Shown one piece after another: positions 16,145 through 21,816 of a DNA stretch of 21,816 bases. The notes under the pieces are model-generated. The model was given only the letters and a program-made list of their open reading frames with translations. It made no database searches and had not been told where the DNA came from. Numbering within the stretch: the stretch's first letter is position 1; each line of letters opens with the position of its first letter. Source of the DNA: a virus. The position numbers and the translations under genes were made by a program. The stretch lies in the IMG/VR virus record IMGVR_UViG_3300025596_000025, positions 1-21,816 of that record; one strand, given 5' to 3'.

Positions 16145-16389
16145 TATTCTTCTCCTGTGAATTCATCTTCAGTAAATCCTGAGATGTAGTTGTGTGCAGC
16201 TACTGCTACGGACTCTGTTAACTTCTCTAAAGCAATTGCCTGTGGTTCTGTTAATAGTTTGAATAGTTCTTTATCTTGTAATGCTACTAATGCGTCAGCT
16301 ACTGCTATCGTATCTTCACTATCTAAGTTAACTTGAACTGAGAGAAACTTCTCTACATTTTTTGTTGTTATACCGCTTTCTATTGCCAT
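16144..16389 (-). CDS. hypothetical acidic protein (81 aa)
   Basis: The product is not recognised. The protein is acidic and helical, with VADALVALQDKELFKLLTE (about 30-48) and EKLTESVAVAAHNYISGF (about 55-72), and ends in the acidic tail TEDEFTGEE. AAGGAT lies about six bases before the ATG at 16389. It is the first gene after a structured 176-base gap and appears to open the nrd sub-operon, with the downstream 58 aa gene overlapping its stop by one base. Confidence 0.78.
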   Translation of the reverse strand: MAIESGITTKNVEKFLSVQVNLDSEDTIAVADALVALQDKELFKLLTEPQAIALEKLTESVAVAAHNYISGFTEDEFTGEE

Positions 16390-16565
16390 TTATAATCCTT
16401 TTTGCAAAAGTGATGTGTCCCTGTTTTTCGTAACGCCTGTAGGGACCACACATTCGATTCAAAAGTTAGACTCCCTGTGAATTCTGGAGTTAGGTAAGAG
16501 GCACCTATCAGTTAAGATGGCTAACTATTTATTATACGGCCTTCTACCGTAACCTATAAGTAACT
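16390..16565 (-). promoter_or_regulatory. structured intergenic leader with several hairpins and a candidate -10 box
   Basis: This is the longest non-coding stretch in the window (176 bases) in an otherwise gapless genome. It holds four potential hairpins: TACGG 16535-16539 with CCGTA 16547-16551; AGTTA 16510-16514 with TAACT 16522-16526; GACTCC 16469-16474 with GGAGTT 16486-16491 (one G-T pair); and GTCCCT 16417-16422 with AGGGAC 16441-16446, extendable with a bulge. On the - strand TATAAT (16536-16531) gives a candidate -10 box, but the -35 region is poor. None of the hairpins is followed by a U-run, so a standard intrinsic terminator is not seen. It may separate expression of the SSB-side genes from the nrd-side genes. 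Confidence 0.45.
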
Positions 16566-17255
16566 TTAGATGTCGTCATCACTTGCTGGTACACTAGTTG
16601 GTGCATTTTGTCCTGCTGGAGTAACACCTGAAAGCATAGCTTGTAACTTAGCTTGACATGCAGCACTGTTAGTATTCTTGTAGTTAATTTCTACACGAGC
16701 TTTAGCATCTTCAGCTACAGTCTCCATAGTTGTACCTTCTGCAGCATCAGAATTAATTTCCATACCGTTACGTTTCTTAGTATCAAAGAAGTTGAATACA
16801 TCAATCTCTTGTCTTACCCAAGTCTTACTAGCGTCTTTCTCATCTGCAGAAATTTCTGAGTATGTAATAATGTAAAGCTTCTTGCCTTTAGCTGCTGGAT
16901 AGTTTACTACGTCTACAGTCTTACCTGATTTGTATGTTTCTGTACCTGCTTGCTCTTTACCTAGGACAGTCTTAAGGTCATTACCTGTAGCTTTAACAAT
17001 GTTAGTTAGTTGTGACATTGTACGCTTAATTGCTGCTTCTGCTTTAGTCGCATCGTTGTTTGAAGTAAATCCAACATACTCTGCTGTAAGTCCTGAAGCA
17101 TCTTTAAATACTATTTTAACTCTTTTATCTTCAATACTTTGCATTGATTCAATTGTAACTAGGTGTGCACCTGCTGTATTAATCTTAGTTCCAGTTTTAC
17201 CTAAACTATCCTGTGTTTCTTTATCTAAATTGTTGTATTGGTCTAATAAACCCAT
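16566..17255 (-). CDS. candidate single-stranded DNA-binding protein (229 aa)
   Basis: No sequence motif proves the assignment. The N-terminal 100 residues alternate in beta-strand-like stretches (KINTAGAHLVTIESMQSI, then RVKIVFKDASGLTAEYVGF) compatible with an OB fold. The middle has KLYIITYSEIS and WVRQEIDVFNFFD. The last 30 residues are Ala/Pro/Ser-rich and disordered, ending ASDDDI, much like the acidic tip of bacterial SSB tails. It lies 64 bases after a Sak4-like ATPase gene; phage Sak4 genes are known to be paired with SSB genes. It also occupies the place of the N4 SSB (gp45) relative to the primase gene. AAGGAT precedes the ATG. If this is an N4-type SSB it could take part in replication, recombination and late-promoter activation. 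Confidence 0.72.
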   Translation of the reverse strand: MGLLDQYNNLDKETQDSLGKTGTKINTAGAHLVTIESMQSIEDKRVKIVFKDASGLTAEYVGFTSNNDATKAEAAIKRTMSQLTNIVKATGNDLKTVLGKEQAGTETYKSGKTVDVVNYPAAKGKKLYIITYSEISADEKDASKTWVRQEIDVFNFFDTKKRNGMEINSDAAEGTTMETVAEDAKARVEINYKNTNSAACQAKLQAMLSGVTPAGQNAPTSVPASDDDI

Positions 17256-17319
17256 TGTATATCCTTGTGTGCTGGTGTTGCACTATTTTCTCTAAAGTGA
17301 CGTCTTGTACTGTTAAAAC

Positions 17320-18057
17320 TTATTTACTAAGTGAAATCTCTAACTCTGCTAATGAGTTCTCTTTTGACTCATACGGTGATAATGAACGTCTAATACGTGT
17401 ACTGTCAAATGATTCCATGTTATCTGCTTTAAACTTGAAATCTTCTATAGTTAGTACTGTGTTAAAGTGAGACTCTACCATACGGAAGTGGTCTTTACCT
17501 TTTACAGTTGTGAACTTCTCCGACTCAGTATCTTTTGGATCCTTAGCTGGTTTGTAGTGTGACATTACATATACAAACTTACCATGTGTATACGTCTCTT
17601 CTTTCAACATTCTGAACCATGAGTATAACTCTTTGTTATATTGAATCCACGAAGCAAATCCGTTGGATACTGTAACATAGTGTTTTTCAAACTCATCTAC
17701 TAGTGTAGAGAAGCTGTCAATTATGATACGGTCTACATCCGGATGAGCTATTGCTTTACGCATATGCATCATAATACCATCAATATCTTTATACTTAACA
17801 TTTCCAGCGTCTTTGTATAGATAGTCTGTACCATTTTCATACACATTCTTTATCTTTATCATACTTCTATACTGCGATTCATCGTCTTCTGGTAATCCCT
17901 TACCTTCTAAGTCATAAATTACTGTACGAGCTTTGTCTTCGTCTGACAGCATCTCTACTGCACTCGATTTCCCAGCATTAGGGAATGCGGCTATAAGCAC
18001 CGGGAATGCCCTAGTTAGTTTCTTTCGTTCTTCAAGTGTCTTGTCTTGTAAATTCAT
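17320..18057 (-). CDS. Sak4-like RecA-fold P-loop ATPase (245 aa)
   Basis: The Walker A motif is at residues 24-31, AFPNAGKS, with Ala in place of the first Gly, and Lys30-Ser31 would bind ATP phosphates. The Walker B motif is RIIIDSFS at 110-117 with Asp114. A beta-strand FVYVMSHYK (161-169) follows, as the sensor strand does in RecA-like cores. A short N-terminal region and this layout fit phage Sak4/AAA_24-type proteins, which act as single-strand annealing or recombination ATPases with SSB; N4-like phages have a comparable ATPase next to their primase and SSB genes. The ATG at 18057 directly follows the stop of the 788 aa gene (TAAATG), with GGAGG just upstream in that gene's last codons. 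The ATPase call is firm; the precise role is inferred from context. Confidence 0.85.
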   Translation of the reverse strand: MNLQDKTLEERKKLTRAFPVLIAAFPNAGKSSAVEMLSDEDKARTVIYDLEGKGLPEDDESQYRSMIKIKNVYENGTDYLYKDAGNVKYKDIDGIMMHMRKAIAHPDVDRIIIDSFSTLVDEFEKHYVTVSNGFASWIQYNKELYSWFRMLKEETYTHGKFVYVMSHYKPAKDPKDTESEKFTTVKGKDHFRMVESHFNTVLTIEDFKFKADNMESFDSTRIRRSLSPYESKENSLAELEISLSK

Positions 18058-20424
18058 TTATCCCTCCATTTGTGATAAGTATGTTTTTAATACTGTATTT
18101 TCTAATCGAACTTCATCCATAGGATTAGTCCAACAACTATTAAGATAGTGTATGACTTGTAAGTACTGTTCTTGGTTGGCACCTTGATCTCTCAAGTGCA
18201 TTGAAGCTCTAGCTAGTGAGATAGAACCTGCACCTGCTTTACAGTGAATTACATAATCAAATATCTTATTTACGTTTGCCATAATGTCTTTCATAGCTTT
18301 AGTCTTAGCCTGAGTAGTTACAGGCTTTGTTTTAGGTACTAATCCTTCATCTTGGTTGTTTGCACATTGACTAATAAGTTCCTCTATCTCGTAGAGTCTA
18401 CCTGTAGTGTTTGAATAAACTTCTGATCCTGCATAACCATAAATAGGTTGAGCTGGATTACCACTAGTTGGATCACCTTCAATTGTAAGCTCTTCACATA
18501 CACTTTTCATAATACATCTATATAGATTGAGTTGAGTCCCATCTATCTCGACACTTACTGGAAGTATAATTCTAAACTTGTACTTGTTTTCCCGATCTGA
18601 TGTTGTACATATGATATGCTTGAACTCTGATAGGAAGTTATGCATTTGCACAATATCTATCTCAGATTTATCTACATCTATAGTTAGTAACTTAGTAGAT
18701 GAAGCTATGTACTTTTGGTTACGATTCATCGTAATAACGTCACCATTTTTATTAGGACCATCATTATACCTGAATACGTTGTAAACTGTATCATTAGTTA
18801 CGATATTCTCTAAGAACTTCATAGAGCCTGTTTTGTAATGGTCAAAGTTATCTAGGTAAGCTATTCTATCTGCTTTAGGTACACCTGGTACCTTATTGTA
18901 GGATAGTGCATACTCACCTGTATCTTCAACTTTCTTGTATGGAGCATACTTAAATAACCTAGCTTCGTTGCAGTAGGATACAACTCCGTCTTTAGATAAG
19001 TAACTGTTCATAGGATGAAGCAGTTCATGGAAATCGTTTGATACTCTTGTAACCCAACCATTTACCATAGCTGTATCTAGAGTTACTTCAGTTAATTTAC
19101 CTTCTTTAAACTTGTCACCAAGTAATCTGTAGGCTTTAGATGAAGTAAGTATTACAAACTTCTCCATATACTTAGAATTATATTCTGCAAAGTATATAGC
19201 TGAAGCTAAATGTGTTTTAGAGATTTCATTCTCTCCACTCATTAAAGTCCATAATGCTGCCAATCTAGCTGTTTTAAAAGCTCTACCTGCAACCTCTACC
19301 TGACTAATAGATGAGTCTTCTGCTAACTCAGCTCTCATTGCACCGAACTGAAAATAGTCTGTATACAGTTGAGCTGCGTCTTCTGCAAAAGATACTACTC
19401 TGTTTGCTTCAGATGATAACATTCTAGCTACAACTTGTGTAGTCATGTCATCTAATTCTGTAGATGTTTTTGATACTACCACACGTCTTCTGTTAGCTAT
19501 CTCACGGACTTCTGCAATAGTTCCAGGTATTTCGTTGTTCTCAATGTTTTCTTCCTCTGAAGGCATTGTGTACCACGATCTACGAGCCATCATTGCATGA
19601 AATATCATAGATATAATTTCAGATACTCTCTCATCTCCAAATATAATTTTAGGAGATGAATGAAGTAATGCATTTGGATACATAGATTCAATTGCTGCTT
19701 CTCTAACTTCTGCTGTTTTATAAGATGGTGCAGGAGCATTACCCATATCATATAGAATACCAAGCATCTCTAGAACTTCTTCTGTTGTCTTACCACTCTT
19801 TAGTGCTAAACCAAATTCTCCCATAACTACACAGGGAATACCAAATTCACTAGTTGCCATACGATTTAGTTTAGATGATAGTCCACCTGATGTAGTTTTA
19901 GAACCCATTTCCAAGTCTTCTAACTCTCTAATGAAATCTACGTAGTCTGAATACACTAAATCAGATTCTACTGCATTAGGAACTTCCTTCTGCTTCTCTC
20001 TGAGAGCTATACGTTTTGCACGTTCCTCTTCTTGTTTCTCACGTTCTACTTTAATAAGTTGGAATGCTGTTGAACAAGCTGACTTCATAGTTGTTACTGA
20101 AGCATCTTTTCCACTACCTGATCCACTAATATTAATAGCATAGTAGTTGATTGATAGTTGATCCGGTGAATACACAGCATCATTTATTACAGGTCTTAAT
20201 TGACCTAGTAGATGATTAAATACAAAGTTCACTGTTGTACATGAGCTAATGTTACTAAACCCTGGAGACTTCGCTGTAACTAGCTTGATACCTTGCTGTA
20301 CTATGTTTGGTAGTCTATCTACTTCAAACTTATCACTTACTTTTATAACACTAGCTAATTCGGTTTCATATAATTTTACAATATGTCTTACATTATCTAG
20401 TCGTTCTTCTGGTGTTATTTCCAT
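18058..20424 (-). CDS. replicative helicase-primase-like protein: P-loop (DUF3987-like) plus AEP primase-like half (788 aa)
   Basis: The N-terminal half holds a P-loop, SGSGSGKD (100-107), with Asp where Ser/Thr is usual, a charged coiled coil (126-148), a Walker B-like IIFGDE (260-265), and a helical ATPase lid (RVVVSKTSTELDD to about 420). This is the layout of DUF3987-type phage helicase-like proteins. The C-terminal half resembles an archaeo-eukaryotic-type primase: TIDVDKS (581-587) gives the DxD metal site (Asp583, Asp585), TTSDRENKYKFRIILP (607-622) matches the strand-turn where SxH is expected but has Asp610 in that place, and EGDPTSGNPAQ (649-659) offers the third acidic residue, Asp651. 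It would unwind DNA and/or make primers at the fork. GGGAGG precedes the ATG, which shares one base with the upstream stop. The Sak4-like gene starts directly after its stop. Confidence 0.78.
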   Translation of the reverse strand: MEITPEERLDNVRHIVKLYETELASVIKVSDKFEVDRLPNIVQQGIKLVTAKSPGFSNISSCTTVNFVFNHLLGQLRPVINDAVYSPDQLSINYYAINISGSGSGKDASVTTMKSACSTAFQLIKVEREKQEEERAKRIALREKQKEVPNAVESDLVYSDYVDFIRELEDLEMGSKTTSGGLSSKLNRMATSEFGIPCVVMGEFGLALKSGKTTEEVLEMLGILYDMGNAPAPSYKTAEVREAAIESMYPNALLHSSPKIIFGDERVSEIISMIFHAMMARRSWYTMPSEEENIENNEIPGTIAEVREIANRRRVVVSKTSTELDDMTTQVVARMLSSEANRVVSFAEDAAQLYTDYFQFGAMRAELAEDSSISQVEVAGRAFKTARLAALWTLMSGENEISKTHLASAIYFAEYNSKYMEKFVILTSSKAYRLLGDKFKEGKLTEVTLDTAMVNGWVTRVSNDFHELLHPMNSYLSKDGVVSYCNEARLFKYAPYKKVEDTGEYALSYNKVPGVPKADRIAYLDNFDHYKTGSMKFLENIVTNDTVYNVFRYNDGPNKNGDVITMNRNQKYIASSTKLLTIDVDKSEIDIVQMHNFLSEFKHIICTTSDRENKYKFRIILPVSVEIDGTQLNLYRCIMKSVCEELTIEGDPTSGNPAQPIYGYAGSEVYSNTTGRLYEIEELISQCANNQDEGLVPKTKPVTTQAKTKAMKDIMANVNKIFDYVIHCKAGAGSISLARASMHLRDQGANQEQYLQVIHYLNSCWTNPMDEVRLENTVLKTYLSQMEG

Positions 20425-20846
20425 TAATCCTCCCTTGTTAAGATGCCACGTTTAACACGTATACCTAATTTATTTAGTTTAGCTCTAAGTGCTGATGCAG
20501 TTCGTACACCTTTATAATATCTTACTACTGATTCAAGGGATTCGCCTATAGAATCTTGTAAGTCTAGTATCTCTAGTGTATTCCATCCTTTTGAAGTAAA
20601 TCCTGTTATTTTAGCTCGTTTCTCTTCTACCACTAAAACTTCATCTTCGTAATCTCCAAATCTAGGTTTAACACCTACACTTACATACATAGATAGTGAA
20701 GCTTCTAACTCTTTAATAGTTTTGTTTGCAGCTTCTAGCTTAGTTAGTAAGTTAGCATTTGTATCCATCAACATCTGTGAAGGTTGGTTTTGTGCATACT
20801 TAATCTCATCGTATTCTTCTATGGTCATTTCAACTTTAGTAATCAT
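20424..20846 (-). CDS. hypothetical protein with coiled coil and basic C-terminus (140 aa)
   Basis: The product is not recognised. Residues about 25-52 form a likely coiled coil (NANLLTKLEAANKTIKELEA). A middle strand-rich part (about 53-85) precedes a C-terminal helical region, ALRAKLNKLGIRVKRG (about 119-134), that is basic and could form a helix-turn-helix-like DNA-binding element. AGGGAG lies about eight bases before the ATG, which overlaps the stop of the 39 aa gene (ATGA). Its TAA shares a base with the start of the 788 aa gene. The position, between polymerase-side small genes and the primase-helicase gene, suggests a replication accessory, but this is only contextual. Confidence 0.78.
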   Translation of the reverse strand: MITKVEMTIEEYDEIKYAQNQPSQMLMDTNANLLTKLEAANKTIKELEASLSMYVSVGVKPRFGDYEDEVLVVEEKRAKITGFTSKGWNTLEILDLQDSIGESLESVVRYYKGVRTASALRAKLNKLGIRVKRGILTRED

Positions 20847-20962
20847 TTTAGTTCTCCCTTTAATCTAGCTATTGCTTCTTGTATAGTATAGATCTCATCT
20901 GAGCCTAACCTATCACTCCATCTAATCATGTCTTCCAATAAATGTATTACTTCCTGTTCCAT
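20843..20962 (-). CDS. very small protein overlapping the upstream gene (39 aa)
   Basis: The product is not recognised. The reading frame runs from ATG at 20962 to TGA at 20843-20845 and encodes an acidic-to-amphipathic helix, beginning MEQEVIHLLEDMIRW and ending ARLKGELK. Its start lies 41 bases inside the end of the 92 aa gene, in a different frame, but has an excellent Shine-Dalgarno (AAAGGAT, 20974-20968) well spaced from the ATG. An alternative in-frame ATG at 20929 lacks such a site. Its stop overlaps the start of the 140 aa gene as ATGA, and without it there would be an unusual gap of about 75 bases here. These facts support a real gene. Confidence 0.62.
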   Translation of the reverse strand: MEQEVIHLLEDMIRWSDRLGSDEIYTIQEAIARLKGELK

Positions 20963-21200
20963 CTAATATCCTTTGTCCTACATCGAAAGCGTAATCGCCT
21001 TTGATTCTAGTATTGTGTTCTTTAAGGTAGTGTTTCGTACCTAACTCTTTAGTTTGTTTTATAACATCTTTCTCGTGTCGTTTTAGTACTTTACCAAGCA
21101 TTTGAAATTGAACTAGGTTGTGGGTATCACATTGTAGTTCTAATAGATCAAATCCTTCTGGTGCTTCAAACTCCCTACTGCCAACTAGTTGTACCTTCAT
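20922..21200 (-). CDS. hypothetical protein (92 aa)
   Basis: The product is not recognised. The N-terminus is strand-like and acidic (MKVQLVGSREFEAPEGFDLL), the middle is a basic helix (MLGKVLKRHEKDVIKQTKEL, about 34-53), and the tail is Gly/Asn-rich. AGGAGG lies about ten bases before the ATG, which overlaps the stop of the polymerase gene as ATGA, so translation is probably coupled to that gene. Its last 41 bases are overlapped by the start of the 39 aa gene. Confidence 0.75.
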   Translation of the reverse strand: MKVQLVGSREFEAPEGFDLLELQCDTHNLVQFQMLGKVLKRHEKDVIKQTKELGTKHYLKEHNTRIKGDYAFDVGQRILDGTGSNTFIGRHD

Positions 21201-21742
21201 TTTACTTTCCTCCTATTGTAGATAGCATCTGCCAACTCTTTTAGTTTATATATGTTGTCTTTAGTTGGTGACATCTTAGCTATGTCTGTATAGAATTCTA
21301 ACTCTCTGTACGATGCATCTATTGTCTCCATTTTATCTATAGCCCTTTGTACTTCTTCTAGTGAGCAGTTGTTCTCTAGTTCTGTTAATTCACTCCAATT
21401 TGGCCCTATGTCTAATGCTGAAGCATTTGGTACAGGTTGATATGTGAACATTTGTTTAGTCATAACTTCAACTAGGTTGTTGTTTAACCACTGTAATATG
21501 GTTGCATCTTTTCTACATTCGTAGTATAGTGAATCATATATAGTTGATGTAAGTAGAATATCTCTCTCATAACCAGCTAGTTTGATTCGTTGTCTCATCT
21601 CTGCCATTGTTAGGGCTGAAATTATATCCCAAAATTGTGCTGTTGCATTACAAATCGTGCGATTATGTTTTGCTGGATCATCTGTACGTATATGAAATCC
21701 CATACCTAAGTATGTCTGTCTCTCTTTACTAGCTTGTGACAT
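21197..21742 (-). CDS. family A DNA polymerase, C-terminal part (start not genuine)
   Basis: The 181 residues match the C-terminal palm of family A DNA polymerases. NRTICNATAQFWDI (27-40) corresponds to the R-x3-N-x3-Q segment before motif C. STIYDSLYYE (66-75) is motif C with catalytic Asp70, with Tyr in place of the usual His before it. A helix (LVEVMTKQMF) and VPNASALDIGPNWSEL (104-119) match the typical polymerase ending, followed by an unusual extension of about 60 residues. Upstream of the ATG the same frame continues with YHNELYPGV and other polymerase-like residues until two stops (21794-21799), so the ATG at 21742 is not a natural start: motifs A and B lie beyond the window. The enzyme would replicate phage DNA. 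The 92 aa gene overlaps the stop by three bases. Confidence 0.82.
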   Translation of the reverse strand: MSQASKERQTYLGMGFHIRTDDPAKHNRTICNATAQFWDIISALTMAEMRQRIKLAGYERDILLTSTIYDSLYYECRKDATILQWLNNNLVEVMTKQMFTYQPVPNASALDIGPNWSELTELENNCSLEEVQRAIDKMETIDASYRELEFYTDIAKMSPTKDNIYKLKELADAIYNRRKVK

Positions 21743-21816
21743 AACTACATTATTGTTATATGCTGTAACTCCAGGATATAGTTCGTTATGGTACTATCAA
21801 ATATAGATTGAGTTAT
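21743..21816 (-). other. upstream part of the DNA polymerase coding region, broken by an apparent -1 frameshift
   Basis: Read upstream from 21742 on the - strand, the frame gives YHNELYPGVTAYNNNVV and then two stops (TAG 21796-21794, TGA 21799-21797). In the neighbouring frame the last bases encode ITQSIFDS. Joining the two around 21793 gives QSIFDSYHNELYPGV, a plausible polymerase helix. Either one base is missing here (sequencing or assembly error near the edge), or the gene is really shifted or split. Confidence 0.6.

Noticed and set aside
16390-16465. Possible tRNA, because TTCGATTC at 16453-16460 looks like a T-loop
   Set aside because: The flanking bases do not pair as a T-stem, and no acceptor stem or anticodon arm can be drawn on either strand.
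16535-16551. N4-type hairpin promoter for the virion RNA polymerase
   Set aside because: N4 hairpins have a tight 3-base loop; this one has seven bases and lies in a middle/late region, so it is kept only as a test idea.
16531-16568. Hairpin TACGG/CCGTA as an intrinsic terminator for the SSB-like gene
   Set aside because: The stem is only 5 bp with a 7-base loop and is followed by AATAAATAG rather than a U-run.
16930-17295. 121-codon open frame on the + strand
   Set aside because: Shadow of the SSB-like gene, Val/Leu/Ser-rich, no Shine-Dalgarno and against the direction of the operon.
17256-17319. Sigma-70 promoter between the ATPase and SSB-like genes
   Set aside because: TTAACA is present on the - strand, but no acceptable -10 box is found at 16-18 bases.

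Overview
The window is part of the genome of an AT-rich, lytic-type tailed bacteriophage (probably podovirus-like). It has no host-like genes, tRNAs or insertion sequences. Genes are packed with 1-8 base stop/start overlaps and Shine-Dalgarno sites of the AAGGA/GGAGG type. Class I (oxygen-dependent) ribonucleotide reductase genes suggest an aerobic bacterial host; the host and its habitat cannot be read from the sequence.

Left half (7-12224, + strand): a late virion module. Five consecutive genes encode a two-membrane-segment protein of 353 aa, a small 195 aa protein, a coiled-coil-rich 558 aa protein, an Ala/Gly-rich 930 aa protein and a 2011 aa giant. The first four look like internal capsid/ejection proteins. 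The 2011 aa protein carries the full catalytic signature of a T7/N4-type single-subunit RNA polymerase: motif A Asp569; motif B R669-x3-K673-x7-Y681-G682; H855; motif C H882-D883. The H855-H882 distance (27) equals that of T7 His784-His811. It is followed by a zincin-type HEYAH motif at 1057-1061. I read it as a compact virion-packaged RNA polymerase that enters the cell with the DNA and transcribes early genes, as in phage N4, but much shorter than N4's roughly 3500 aa protein and fused to a putative metallopeptidase.

Right half (12221-21816, - strand): a replication and nucleotide operon read from right to left. It starts with the C-terminal part of a family A DNA polymerase (interrupted at the window edge by a probable -1 frameshift). 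Next come two small unknown proteins, a 140 aa unknown, a 788 aa protein with a P-loop helicase-like half and an AEP-primase-like half, a Sak4-like RecA-fold ATPase and a candidate single-stranded-DNA-binding protein. After a structured 176-base gap come an 81 aa unknown, a 58 aa basic (Hc1-like) protein, nrdB, nrdA, a DUF3310 protein related to T7 gp1.7, a 77 aa unknown and two small membrane proteins.

The two operons converge and their last codons overlap by 4 bases (12221-12224), with no room for a terminator. The layout (replication genes including an SSB on one strand, late virion genes ending in the virion RNA polymerase on the other) recalls N4-like phages (Schitoviridae). The gene sizes and domain contents differ enough that this may be a distant or undescribed lineage.
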